DNA of 64,000 nt from Fragilaria crotonensis (Eukaryota; Bacillariophyta; Fragilariophyceae; Fragilariales; Fragilariaceae), in assembly GCA_022925895.1 (NCBI GenBank), contig JAKSYS010000018.1, positions 62,001 to 126,000 on the forward strand. Reading direction: 5' to 3'. The position numbers and the translations under genes are program-made. This document shows positions 12,186-22,939 of this stretch, in pieces. Position 1 is the first letter of the stretch. Each line of letters opens with the position of its first letter. The notes below the pieces were generated by a model. The model was not told where the DNA came from. It worked only from the letters and a program-made list of their open reading frames with translations, and searched no databases.

Positions 12186-13435
12186 CTAGTGTCTAGCCTC
12201 CCGGAGCCTTGGGGTTAATTAACCCCGTCAATTGCCTTAATTAACCCCGTCGTTTTTGTACGTGCGCAAGACGCTTTTCTGTACATTTTATACTACGGGC
12301 CACAGAAAAAATACTCCAATTGAAGTCATCAATGTGCAAAGATAACGAAACCTATCTGCATTCATTTGATCGATTTTCCTTTACTTTATAATCAGCAGAA
12401 GTCAATGATGTGAAAAAAAGAACGAGACTTGATTTTTTCATCCACAATCAGACTCTGCGCAATCTTGCGTAGCCAGTGGTAGATTTTCTACGTAATGTGA
12501 AAACAGGTTTTAATTTTTGAAGTTCAAATTCATTCAATTCTGCGTTGACAAATTGAGACTTTGAAGCAGACATACTCACTCCCCGATGACAGACTACTTT
12601 TTGAAGTATCTGGCATCCTGACTTTTTAAAGTTGACTGGTTGCGAAGTCATCTTCTGACGTTCCTTAAAAATCTGTGGTGAATGTGAATTTTTGTCAAAC
12701 GCTTGGTACATATTCTACACAATTTCTGTGTGGAAATCGTCCGTTGGAGTTCCTTTTTCCCAACAATGTTTCTTCTTGAATTCTTGTCACGCTGGCAAAT
12801 TTCCAGCATGTAACATCACCATAAGAAATATAATGAAGATAATGACCGCCTCAGTTTTGTCAATTGCGAGAAAAGAATGGTCTATAACCACAGGATCAGA
12901 AATCAGCTAATCCGCCGTACAGTTTAGTATATATTCTAAACAATTCTTCGACATTTTTTCTTTTGTTCTGATGTCTCTCTCTAATTGAGTGCTGTTGCTT
13001 AAATATTGAAAATCAGATCAAGTTTCATGTTTATAAACATCACCTTAATGTATTAGAAACACATTTGTCGCCTTACTTTTGGTTGAATTTGAAAAGAACG
13101 TAATCAAACAGCTGGCCAAAAAGGTGTGTAAGAATCGTGGGTTTTACGTAGCATCTGGTATTATTTCTACTGTTTATAAAAATCAGAAATGACATGAAAA
13201 AATCTGAGGGTAAAGAAAATTGATGCAGACAAACTGTTGTTTCTCAACAATTATCAAGATTCAGATGTCCCCCTTTGAAACCATGCTCATTCATAGGGTT
13301 CTTGAGCCACCGCCCAAGTTTCTATTCCAACGGACGATGTGCAAGTAATAGCGACCAATTTTTGTGATGTGCAAATACGGGGTTAATTAACCCCATTTGG
13401 GGTTAATTAACCCCGTCGGGAGGATAGACACTAGT
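12186..13435. mobile_element. Non-autonomous TIR DNA element (MITE-like) with 16-bp palindromes
   Basis: The ends are inverted repeats: ACTAGTGTCTAGCCTCCC at 12186-12203 and its near-perfect reverse complement at 13418-13435 (one mismatch in 18). Just inside each end are copies of the perfect palindrome GGGGTTAATTAACCCC: 12212-12227 and a truncated copy at 12238-12249 on the left, 13379-13394 and 13399-13414 on the right. The outermost ACTAGT is itself a palindrome, so the target-site duplication (CTAG, or part of ACTAGT) cannot be separated from the TIR. The interior is AT-rich and has no recognisable transposase; its longest reading frame is about 87 codons. A weaker internal inverted pair (ATCGTCCGTTGGA near 12736; TCCAACGGACGAT near 13327) is also present. 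Confidence 0.7.
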
Positions 13436-13804
13436 ATTCAAGTAGATGGCGTATTCCAGTACAGTGCATTTGAGGTCGACCTTTCGTAGTCTCAGCCTGC
13501 AATACGGAGTACGGGACAGTACAGGTACACGCAGTGAGAGTGCCGCGTTCCGTTCACGACATCCGCACCCGCAGATCTCCGCTAACACTGGCACCCACGG
13601 CATAGACCATAGACTCCAGCTGGTGCAACTGGTGCAACTTGCAACCTGCCTGAAGAAAGTAACAGCCATCTTCCTTGGAACTACGCCGACGGTGCTTCTT
13701 AGTCTTCATCACACAATCGCTCACAACGATTACAACAATAGTACTTCAAGTCTCCTACTGATAGTGCGACGTATTTCTGGCTACACGCTATTGATACAAC
13801 ATAC
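13436..13804. other. Intergenic, promoter side of the BCL7-like gene
   Basis: This is 369 bp between the right end of the inverted-repeat element and the ATG at 13805. It is open in one frame but matches no family I recognise. It probably carries the promoter and 5' UTR of the next gene. Confidence 0.4.
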
Positions 13805-14410
13805 ATGAGTGCCTATGCCGGAACCACTCCTTCGTCTGGTCGTCGCGCTGGACGGGCGGCTGCCCGAGTGACGAGTCATGGTGCTGCCAGAAGTAGTGGA
13901 CGACGCTCCAGAACTAAAAAGAATCAACCCTTGTTGAATTCTTCTTCCTTCTCTACAGCTGATCAGCATCAATACGGGACGAATCAGCATCATAATCATC
14001 ACCAACCATTGAAGCGGAATGCTCGATCATGGACTCTGTTGGATACACCACTCGGTGGGGCGGGATTAATTGTGCCAATGTGGGTACCAGTCGATACATT
14101 GACGGACGAACAAAAAGAACAATATGCATTGAAACAAAAGATGACGGAACAAGAAAAACAACAAAACGAGGGATCGAACGATTCCACGATCCCGGCAGAA
14201 CTGGCGCATCCTGAAGTTGTTGTCGCTGTGCCCATGACCGATACATTCACGGAAGTCACGTCTCCTTCCGAGGTCCCTCCCACTAGTTTGGATCCCGGAA
14301 CAATCGTGGAGCAGCAAGAGGAAGGCCCGCCTCTAAAGAGGCAAAAGACGGATGAATTCCAAAATAGTGAACCGAATGACATTGCAACGATCGGTACCGC
14401 TGCAAGTTAG
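13805..14410 (+). CDS. BCL7-like nuclear protein
   Basis: A 201-residue intron-free protein. The Arg/Gly/Ala-rich basic N-terminus is followed by RNARSWTLLDTPLGGAGL and then MWVPVDTLTDEQKEQY. The spacing W...DT.L...WVPV matches the conserved N-terminal motif of animal BCL7 proteins, which are accessory subunits of SWI/SNF (BAF) chromatin remodellers. The C-terminus also resembles the BCL7 tail: an acidic stretch, then GPPLKRQKTDE and NSEPND, including a likely nuclear localisation signal. The middle is Glu/Ser/Thr-rich and probably disordered. The start is the first ATG after an in-frame break. The BCL7 assignment is inference from short motifs; the alternative is an unrelated low-complexity nuclear protein. 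Confidence 0.5.
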   Translation: MSAYAGTTPSSGRRAGRAAARVTSHGAARSSGRRSRTKKNQPLLNSSSFSTADQHQYGTNQHHNHHQPLKRNARSWTLLDTPLGGAGLIVPMWVPVDTLTDEQKEQYALKQKMTEQEKQQNEGSNDSTIPAELAHPEVVVAVPMTDTFTEVTSPSEVPPTSLDPGTIVEQQEEGPPLKRQKTDEFQNSEPNDIATIGTAAS

Positions 14411-15475
14411 CAAGCGACTTTCAAAGATTACCTCATTTGTACACTTTGCGCGAGAACCATCTACGGAAAAGTGTCAAGAGGCGATGGCTTGCATACTGGG
14501 AGGGATTGAGAAAGTGATGGGACACTCTGATTTTGAAAACAGAGAACGACGTGCCCTTTTTGAAGTTGCTGACGCTTTCACGCACGCGCACAAGATTGAT
14601 GTTTCTTTCTCCTACTCGAATGATACGGGTCGTATCGCCGGAGAATGAAAGATCCATTATCGAGGGATGAAAAAATGACGCCTCGATGGTCGTGATTAAC
14701 GCAGCAAATGTCCGTTATCCTTCCTGAATAATCTTGTTCCAAACCTTGGTAACCATGTGCGCTGAAGTTTGTTTTAGCTTTCAGGGTCAAGAGGACGGAG
14801 ATCCATATTGGTTACGTCTTTGAGTCCTGAAGGTAGAGTAAACACTGACTACCCGGAATGATAATCGCAATGTCTGCAGCGTTGTCATGAGGTGTGTAGA
14901 TGTACAGCGTTTATGTCACGTGGGGTCCTTACTTCGCCATCCCATGACGATGATCAGATGGGTCTATACTTGATCATTATAAGTAGATCAAGACTATGAT
15001 GTAATAGTGCGCCGAGCACTCGGCAGTCGGCAGGAGTTGCATTAGGCGCAGATGTTCTTTCGGAGCTCCGGACTCCGGAGTACTACCTGGTACAGTACCG
15101 GTAGACTGACTCTACAGAAAGCCAGTACTGGAGTTCTCCAGTACTCGAGTAGCACCTACAAACCCTGTTGTACAAGTAGACTACCGGTAGTCTAGCACGT
15201 TAAATTAGATTTTGGTTTTTTTTTTTGTTGTACAAGTACTCCAGTAGGGTACAAATCTTCGAACTCCCCGCAGAAAACAGACAAAAACTGCGTGTGCAGG
15301 ACGAAATGATTCATTTTTTGTCAAAGGAGAACACGGAACACTCAGGATGTGTAGTCACCTGCCACCAGACAGAAGTGAGAACACACATACACACACACAC
15401 CTTCATTCCACAATTCATCGACCGTCGCATTACTCATCATCAGTAATTGCTACAACTAGCACTTTTGACTCTGCG
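14411..15475. other. Intergenic region rich in GTAC and ACCGGT palindromes
   Basis: About 1 kb without a convincing gene. The stretch 15060-15260 is dense in palindromes: CTCCGGACTCCGGAG near 15065, CAGTACTGGAG near 15123, GACTACCGGTAGTC at 15179-15192 and a T-run at about 15217-15228. A short CA repeat occurs at 15381-15400 in the leader of the next gene. Confidence 0.5.
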
Positions 15476-16072
15476 ATGAACTTCCATTTCCGTGCCTCCC
15501 ATGCTCTTGTTGCTGCTATATCATTGATTGTTTCCTGGTCAGTATTCCCATCACCAGCTAATGCGGCAGCAGCATGTTTGCCACCGTGCGTACCTGGAGA
15601 TGAGAGTATCATGAGACCGAAGGAACATGGAACATCTCACACTCCAGTCCAATCTCCTCTTCGGTGGGGATGCAATGTCGAGGTTGCCGATCGTATCTGC
15701 AATTACAATCGTCATTATGCAGAATATTCAGGATATTTCGAAGAAACATCATTCTTACTGGATGTCACTGGCGATGGAGTTTCTGAAACCAATCCAATTC
15801 ATTTTTATGACAGCAATACAGGAAAACTCGTTTTTACGGCACCTGTCGGTCGTTCCTTTCCAGACTTTGTCGAAGAATCTCGTCGTCATGGATGGCCAAG
15901 TTTCCGAGATGTGGAAGTGAATTGGGATACTGTGCGGATCTTGCCGAATGGAGAGACTGTGAGCGTTGATGGTACTCACTTGGGACACAACCTTCCAGAC
16001 GGAAAAGGGAATCGATATTGTATCAATTTAGTTTCGATTGCTGGCAATGCGGTTGACGAAAATGAGCGGTAA
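15476..16072 (+). CDS. Secreted MsrB/SelR-like protein
   Basis: 198 residues from the ATG at 15476, chosen because it places a classic signal peptide at the N-terminus (MNFHFRASHALVAAISLIVS, cleavage after the A-N-A-A-A region). The rest resembles the methionine-R-sulfoxide reductase fold: HFYDSNTGKLVF, APVGRSFPDF, HGWPSF, GTHLGHNLPDG and RYCIN. The Cys of RYCIN corresponds to the catalytic Cys of MsrB, and the conserved Arg, His and Asn around it are present. The two CxxC pairs that bind structural zinc in many MsrB proteins are absent. An extra Cys-containing N-terminal part (CLPPC, GCNV, ICNY) is present. Expected role: reduction of methionine sulfoxide in the secretory pathway or outside the cell; activity is inferred, not shown. 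Confidence 0.65.
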   Translation: MNFHFRASHALVAAISLIVSWSVFPSPANAAAACLPPCVPGDESIMRPKEHGTSHTPVQSPLRWGCNVEVADRICNYNRHYAEYSGYFEETSFLLDVTGDGVSETNPIHFYDSNTGKLVFTAPVGRSFPDFVEESRRHGWPSFRDVEVNWDTVRILPNGETVSVDGTHLGHNLPDGKGNRYCINLVSIAGNAVDENER

Positions 16073-16227
16073 TGATTTGAGAATTGTCAGTAACTGCTGT
16101 CCTCGTTGTGTATTTTACGTGAATGGTACCGGTTACGATATGCTTCGTCGACATCAATCTACCTACTAGAGCATCATTAGATCATGAGTAACAGCGACGT
16201 GTACTCAAGAGTAACAATGGACTATCG

Positions 16228-17635
16228 TTACACCTTGCTATAATCCAACTTGGATTCAAGCTTCTTGTTGTCCAGAATCTTACGAGCGGCCTTCATGAAA
16301 TCCTCTTCCAAAACGTAGTCTCGATCAGCTCGAATAGCAAAAAGTCCTGCTTCCGTACAGATATTTCGCATGTCGGCACCGTTCAAGCCATCCGCCAGCT
16401 TCACCACCGATTCAAAGTCGATGTCGCCCTTTTTGGTAATGGAGGCCGCATGGATCTTGAGAATTTCAAGACGCTGCGTTTCGTTCGGCTCGGGGATTTC
16501 AATTTTGCGATCCAAGCGACCAGGACGCAAGAGGGCAGGATCCAAAATATCGGGCCGATTCGTCGCCATGACCATTTTGACTGCGCCCTGTTCCTCAAAA
16601 CCATCCATTTGGTTCAAGAGTTCCATTAGTGTACGTTGAATTTCTCGATCGGCACTGGTACCTTCTGAGAATCGAGACCCACCAATGGCATCAATTTCAT
16701 CCATGAAAATGACACACGGTTCATGATCGCGAGCAAAGCCAAACATTTCGCGAATAATTCTTGCCGATTCTCCAATGTATTTATCGACAATAGCAGAGGC
16801 AACGACCTTGAGGAAAGTGGCAGCAATGTTGGAAGCCAGGGCTCGTGCGAGGAGTGTCTTGCCGGTTCCTGGCGGGCCATACAACAGAACACCCTTTGGT
16901 GGCTGTTTCGAGCGCGCGGAAAGTATCAAAAGATTGTTTGTGAGAATTCAGCATTGACAAGGACGAATACGCGGCGCTATGTGTCATACATGTTTCCAGT
17001 AATGATACAAAAGGTCTCCTCCGACGAACCGCACAGCTGCGCGCACGTACCTTGATGCCAACACGAATAAAAAGTTCTGGATTGGTCAATGGCAATTCAA
17101 TAACTTCGCGCAACTCTCTAATCTGTTCATTGAGACCACCAATATCACTGAAACTAACTCCACCATCTTCTTCTCCACTTTGCATGTGAAAGACAGTAGG
17201 ATCAACTTCTCTGGGCAAGACTCTCATAATCGTCAGCGTGGTCATATCCAGCGCAACACGCGTTCCTGGTGCCAGCTTCTCATGATTCAGACGCGTTCGA
17301 CAGCCCACAACGTAGCGAGGTCCACTGCTCGCCTTGACAATGAATCGTTCCGCGTCCAATCTCTTGAGAACATCTCCAATAATCTGTCCGACTGACTGAA
17401 GTGCTGACAAATCATCTTCTGTCTTTTGATAACGAGCCACAAGACCACGAACGTCTTCGCGCATTCGTTTCAAGCGGGCTTCCACTTCGCGATGCTCTCG
17501 AATTTTGGCACGGTATTGCTCCAACACTTGTTCGCGTTCGCTTTGTTCTTGCGAAATTGCAACATTGGCTTCTTCAGCGGCAGCAGCAGCCGCTGCATCA
17601 GCCGCAGCGGCATTGTCAGGGTTATCCGATGACAT
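16228..17635 (-). CDS. RPT4: 26S proteasome regulatory ATPase subunit RPT4 (PSMC6)
   Basis: Two exons, 17051-17635 and 16228-16902, with a 148-bp GT-AG intron in phase 0 right after the conserved RVGIK. The 419-residue product matches the S10B/RPT4 subunit of the 19S base ring, which unfolds ubiquitylated substrates and opens the 20S gate. An Ala/Glu-rich head is followed by a coiled coil (about 25-80), an OB-fold region ([28 protein letters not shown]) and the AAA+ module: Walker A GPPGTGKT, Walker [10 protein letters not shown], sensor MATNRPD, arginine-finger region RPGRLDRK. The C-terminus [11 protein letters not shown] is typical of RPT4, which lacks the HbYX gate-opening tail. Length is close to the human 389 plus an extended N-terminus. 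No frame break. Confidence 0.95.
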
Positions 17636-19308
17636 GGTCGTTCCTAGATTCTTTCAAGTGGCAAGGTCGGTTTACTGGGTCAGGATGATGCCAGACAATG
17701 GTAGAGCTAATGCGATGGCTGCATAATTTGTCATTACAGTACAACAGTATGATGATTAAACGACAATACAATACCGCAATTGTTACATAGTACATGTAGT
17801 TGTGCCTGTACAGTACATGCAATATGTGCCAGTGAATCCTTGATTTTTCGACGCGGTTCCTGAGGCATCCATCCTGGATCTTTACAGGGGATGAGGATAT
17901 ATACCGTTGGTTCGTTGAAGACTTTCGAACCTCGCACACCCTTCCAATCCGCAAGGAGCAAAGACCAAAGACGAAAAACAACCGGACAAGCGGACAAGAA
18001 TCCAATTCGTCCGTCTGAATGTCTGAAGTCGTATCGCAGTTGCGACGTCGCGATGTCGCGACGAGGCCACGTGTTGAAGTAACACGGAGGGAAACTCCGT
18101 ATGCATATCTTTTAGTGACACCTCCTCCTCGCAGTATTCCGAATTTGTCTTGCAATACTCCGAGTAGGTGCTTGTTACGGGTCAGCCATACTGCAAAATG
18201 CGTTTTGGGCTTCACACTTCTGCTCGGAGTACGGCATGAGAATTTGTCGTCCTCCACGTGAGTTGTGGTATGAACTTGCAGGTTGCAGTACAGGAATAGG
18301 ATTAGGAGAGTCGAACACCATCGGTGGGAGACCGCGTTTCGGTTCATTTTTTAATCGGCACGTCAATCCTCCTTGTCGAAAGTGCTTTCTTCATCTGTGT
18401 AGCTCTGAATACACAAAACCAAAAGGACATCAAGGTAGCAAATGACTAAACTTCAGGTTGCCCTGGTGGTCGCGATCTTTCTCGTTTCTCTCTTGTGGGT
18501 GGTTGCCTCAGTCATCAAGGTGACCTTTCTCCTGATCGAGACTGTGTCGTCGTGACATTTTGGTATTACATTACAAGTTCTACAGTACACGCCCGTTATC
18601 TGCCGTCGGTTCCATCTCCCAGTTGGCACGTTGAAACGCTTGGCGCAGGATAGGGTGTTGCCATCCAGATCGTCGCTCCGTCTCAATGGTCATTCCGGTC
18701 ATTGCAGGAATGCAACCCAATTAATGGTTGACTTCTTAGCAGATGGCTCGGAGGACTGCGCACTTTCAATCCGACTCGGATTCGGAGTACACGACTGCCG
18801 TCCTGCGACTCGTGGTCAATGGTGAACTCTGTTATTTTGTGGAAGAGAGGCCAATGCAACACCTCACGTATCCAGAAGTACAATCTATACTCTACTCTAG
18901 ATGGCTTTTTTGGTACGACTTTGTCACTCCGTTTCAAATCAAACGGGAAGTTAGGAAATCCCTTACTCCTACTTCTGTCATTGCTGCTTCCTAATGACTC
19001 TCTATTGCTTCTGTAAAGTTAATCGAAAGTCCGTCGGCAGCTCATGATGAAACATGACAACATGACGAATAAATGGTTGCACGACATGAGACATGAAATA
19101 GCTGCGCAATGCGCGCATGCTGTCGGGTGACAGGCGGGCAGACGTCATTGATTGTCGCCATTCAGATCTGACAGCGATTGGTACCAGGTACTTGATCCAG
19201 GATCCTGGCATGCAGATCATATCTTGCTGTACACTCCCCCCATGTCTTGTCAACCCAGCCCATGACACACGGTGCGAACCGCGAACAATTAATCACAAGC
19301 AATCCTCA
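17636..19308. other. Intergenic region between RPT4 and the [2Fe-2S] protein
   Basis: About 1.7 kb between divergent genes. No family member is recognised in any frame. It holds the promoters of both genes. One very small hydrophobic reading frame at 18442-18555 is listed separately. Confidence 0.45.
18442..18555 (+). CDS. Possible 37-residue membrane microprotein
   Basis: A short reading frame from ATG to TGA encodes an almost wholly hydrophobic peptide (MTKLQVALVVAIFLVSLLWV, continuing hydrophobic to a short polar end). It could be a single-pass microprotein, or a signal-peptide exon whose donor is the GTGACC after VIK. Chance is also possible in 1.7 kb of non-coding DNA. Confidence 0.15.
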   Translation: MTKLQVALVVAIFLVSLLWVVASVIKVTFLLIETVSS

Positions 19309-20307
19309 ATGATCAAGTTGAAAACTGTCACTTGCGTCCTTTGCGTGTGGCTTTTGGCTAGAACCACTGCTCTCAGCACCATCAAGAGCATACAAGTGTG
19401 TCAAAACAAGGACTGTTGTTCTCGATTTCAAGGTCGAGCGTCCAATCTTGTGCAGACTTTGCGTCAAATCACGTCACAAGTAGGTGTGCCAATCGAATCA
19501 ACTGGATGTCTATCACATTGTGACAAGGGTCCCAACATTCGTATCGTAATCTCGAATGGAAAGGAAGTGATCGAACATGGCGTTGATTCGGCTCACGCCG
19601 CTGCCGCTGTGCTTGAACTCGCAGATCCCAACTTGAGAATTCACCCAACGTTGCTGGCAGCGTGGAAAGTTATGGAACAATCGCAGCAAGGTATGGCATT
19701 CAATCTTTGGTTAATGACCGTGTTTGGCTTCATTTTATAGAGTCGCCGGTTCGGTTATTCTATACCGTTATCGGTGCTACTTGAAGCCTACAATAATTGT
19801 CAAGGGAGGAGCCATGATCGAGCTTTCGAGCTTGGAGATCATGGCGAATCTTGATCTACGACATGATTTACTTAACTATGCATACGTGCGTACCTTGCCC
19901 CACTCACATGTTGCCTTGTCCACTTAGCCCCAGATGCTTCTGAAAAAGAACGCTTCTTGAATTCTGTCATCAATGCCCTCAGTAAGGATGAATCTTTGGC
20001 TGTCTCTACGTGCATGGCGCAAGCCTTGGTCCTTCGATCGCAAGTCTTATCAAATGACGACGACATCAATAACAATGCCAGTAAAATCACGGAACGTTTG
20101 GACAGTGCCCGCACCGACATTATTCGAGCAGCAGTTCTGGATCCTTACCATCCCACTGTATGGCGGATTCTGGCCACCATCGAGGAGGAACGCAACGACC
20201 ACGCTGCTGCCATTCAGGCACTCTCCAAGTGGGCGACGTATCAACCGCTCTTTTCGACCAAGGTACAAAATGAAATTAGTCGACTCCGAGATAGTACTGC
20301 GAGATAA
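19309..20307 (+). CDS. Secretory/plastid-type thioredoxin-like [2Fe-2S] protein with C-terminal helical (TPR-like) part
   Basis: Two exons: 19309-19690 and 19928-20307, with a 237-bp intron in phase 1 that rebuilds an Ala codon. 253 residues. The ATG at 19309 gives a hydrophobic signal sequence (TVTCVLCVWLLARTTALS). Residues about 29-105 look like a thioredoxin-like ferredoxin: VCQNKDC (C-x4-C), then GCLSHCDKGPNI, matching the GCxxxCxxGPN signature that holds the second pair of cluster ligands. Exon 2 adds an all-helical part with a TPR-like repeat (LDPYHPTVWRILATIEEE, then NDHAAAIQALSKWATYQP). The usual plastid A-F motif is not clear, so plastid or ER/secretory location is open. Likely an electron carrier or redox partner; the fusion with helical repeats suggests docking to another protein. 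Confidence 0.7.
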
Positions 20308-21269
20308 TACGATTGCAACCAAGCAGGTGCATGCACAACTTGCAAGGCGTAACTGTGGACTGCCAATCGCAAGTCAGGATGCAGTATCTGCTAGGGAAGT
20401 TTCGATCTTGGTGGGGCATTTCATTTGTGGACACATTGAGCTCATGTTAGAGTAACGCTGCCATCAAAGTGCAAAATCAGTGCCTGATCTATGGGATTTG
20501 GCGTGCACACAAATCATTGGAATGCCTACCTTTTAAGTCATCATGCAATCTGATTTCAAGCTCCAAGATTTCGTACTCGGACTGAAGGCGACAGTCTATC
20601 TGCAATCTACTCCGAGTTAACTCCCCTGTCGAGACAATATCGTGGATTTACCGAGAGCAAACAATCGAATACGCCACTTCCATATTTAGATGCAATAGCT
20701 AGCATTTACTAGGAGTACTTCGAAAACACAGATGTCATCAAAAACTACATGGCAGCAGACAGTCTACTGTATTACTGTTGTTGATATACAGTACTTGTGT
20801 TCGAGAAACCGTACGGGGCAATTAGTTTTACTTGTACTCGACCAATGTCGTATCAAAAAATTTGTTATTGCCCCTTTCTCTCCTCCTCAACTTCAGAAGA
20901 TACTCCAAACGTTTTTTAACGCTACTAATTTTTCTTAACTGCAGGCAGTCAGTTCAACCGCCATATTTGTTCACAATGCTTGTAGTAGAAATTTCAACTA
21001 TCCTCAAAAGAGATCCGTTGCGAGGTGGCCTTTCCTTATTTAGAACTACAGCCACGTTGGTGTCATAACTTGTTTATACAAAAGGAAGTGCGAGTAAGGA
21101 TAACGGAGCGTGAAGCACCGACTACATGATGAGCTCAATTGATCTCTCAAGAAAAAATTTGTCGACACCAATTTAATTTCACTTCCCAACCCCCAGACGC
21201 ACACATTTATCATCCGGAGCCAAAATATTCACCACGAAAGAAGTCCTCAAACTCGCCAACTTGCCAACC
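20308..21269. other. Intergenic, nothing recognised
   Basis: About 960 bp without recognisable coding sequence or repeat. Contains the promoter and leader of the membrane protein starting at 21270. Confidence 0.4.
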
Positions 21270-22115
21270 ATGTTTTGCAGTCAGCCAAAGCCGTACGAAG
21301 AGGAAGACACGACGATCGCGGACTTTGTCATTATTGACAGACATGGCGACGAGGAGGATGAGCCGTCCCTCTCCAAGGCTTTCATCTGGGGCTATTTCTT
21401 CAGACCTTGGCACCTGTTCAAGGTGACTTTGATTGTTCTTGTGGTTTCTGCTTTTTTCAAACTCCTCATCGACTGGAATGATATCGTAGCCCTCTATGTT
21501 GGGTTTGCTCTTTTGCTCGTTCAACTTATCTTCACCGTTGACAAAATCCCTGGACTGAGGCTCAACACACAGTCTTACCTGACCGGCCCGACAATACATT
21601 CCAATTTGGAAGAAACCAGGAAAAGGACGAAGAAATTCTTTAGAGGGCCCAAAAGAACTCATTACGTTGTGTTGTACACGACAACTGGTTTGAATGGCAA
21701 ACCCATGGTGATTCGCAAGGTATTGCAAGCTGGGGTGTTTGATGAGGACTTGCCACAAGACAATGCGACTAGGAATGTGCTGACCGACCTCGTATGCCGA
21801 GAGGGAGCGCCTTTTTCAGCCTTTCCACGAAGCGCTGTTTGGAAACATCAGTTGCGATACAGGAAATGGATGCTCTATTTCATGCCCGTCTTGGTTGTCA
21901 CTTGCGTTGCCATTCCTTACAATCTTTATTGCTCCTACACCGTCGAATGGGATCAAACTCACCACATTGAACTACTCAAGCCAATTTTTGTTATCTATGG
22001 CGTTTTGTACCTTCTTGTGCTGTTGCCTCTGCTCTACAAGATTCGGAAGTGGAAGTATGATGTGAGTTACGGCGGCGAAGACATCACCTCGACCCAGGTG
22101 AGCACTGGGCCCTGA
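21270..22115 (+). CDS. Four-helix membrane protein, copy A (unknown family)
   Basis: 281 residues, no intron, start at the first ATG (21270). An acidic N-terminus precedes two closely spaced transmembrane helices (about residues 47-68 and 73-92). A soluble loop of about 110 residues carries VVLYTTTGLNGKPMVIRKVL and LTDLVCREGAPFSAFPRSAV. Two more helices follow (about 205-225 and 240-262), then a basic cytosolic-type segment and a short polar tail. I do not recognise the family. The paralogue at 27496-28361 shares the topology and the core motifs (HLFK, WNDI.ALY, LLVQL.F..DK.PG.RL.T.SY, LTDLVC.EGAPFSAFPR), so these residues are probably functional. No signal peptide or catalytic motif is apparent. 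Confidence 0.7.
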   Translation: MFCSQPKPYEEEDTTIADFVIIDRHGDEEDEPSLSKAFIWGYFFRPWHLFKVTLIVLVVSAFFKLLIDWNDIVALYVGFALLLVQLIFTVDKIPGLRLNTQSYLTGPTIHSNLEETRKRTKKFFRGPKRTHYVVLYTTTGLNGKPMVIRKVLQAGVFDEDLPQDNATRNVLTDLVCREGAPFSAFPRSAVWKHQLRYRKWMLYFMPVLVVTCVAIPYNLYCSYTVEWDQTHHIELLKPIFVIYGVLYLLVLLPLLYKIRKWKYDVSYGGEDITSTQVSTGP

Positions 22116-22939
22116 GTTGTCCTTCCCAACGCTGTATCATAGTGGGTTGCCAGGCGATGATCCTGCAAATGTAGGCTGATGTGGATATTGCCATACATCG
22201 CAATAACACTTATAGGTGGGCATATTTGTATTAGTACTCTACGAATTGACTGGTCATGTTGTTTTCTCAAATTCATTACAAAATAGGGGGTCTCGGCATT
22301 GTGACTCATCTTCACTTGCACCCGTAGCTAAATGAGTAGCAATTAAGGTTTAAGAAACCAAACCTGCCTAAGCGAATTTGTGACACTGAAGGGAGAGCAC
22401 GAGCGCACGACAACAAGGGAATGGAACGACGGGCGAAAGCGCGACGTTGGTTGATCTTGCCTTGAGCGTTAAGGATTGGCTGTGTGTTGTAAACAAAGCG
22501 ATCTCTAGCCTTTATCGGCACTAAACAACGAATGCAGGAGTTTGGCACTGCCTACTAGGTAATGTTATTCTTTCGTAATACACTGTGGTGTGATTTCAAG
22601 AAATGCCGTACAAATTGTGCACGCTGTGAATTCTACAAGAATAGCAATAAATGCGAAAAAGGAATGGAATGAGACTTAAGAAATAACTGCAAAAGACAGG
22701 AATCAACGTATGATTACAAACGATTGCAAACAATCTGAATTGAATGACAAGTTAAAATGGCTGTGAACCAAAAACTATTGACAGCATCAGTTGTGCTCCC
22801 TTAAATGCCACCAAATTACTGACTGCATGGGATACGCTTGTGGCTTGCCACAATACAAAGTGAAATGAATAATTTGCATTCCCTTATGCTTGATACTGAT
22901 AACCCCTTGGTCCATGAGGAGGATATACCTGTACTTACC

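Noticed and set aside
13446-13808. 120-codon frame in front of the BCL7-like gene
   Set aside because: It lies between the inverted-repeat element and the next start codon, has no motif and ends at the ATG of the next gene.
17622-18347. 241-codon minus-strand frame upstream of RPT4
   Set aside because: It has no ATG-led domain and no recognisable motif, and covers the RPT4 promoter region; judged random.
19117-19308. Upstream extension of the [2Fe-2S] protein frame
   Set aside because: The extension would bury the signal peptide behind 64 residues with no protein-like pattern; the ATG at 19309 is preferred.
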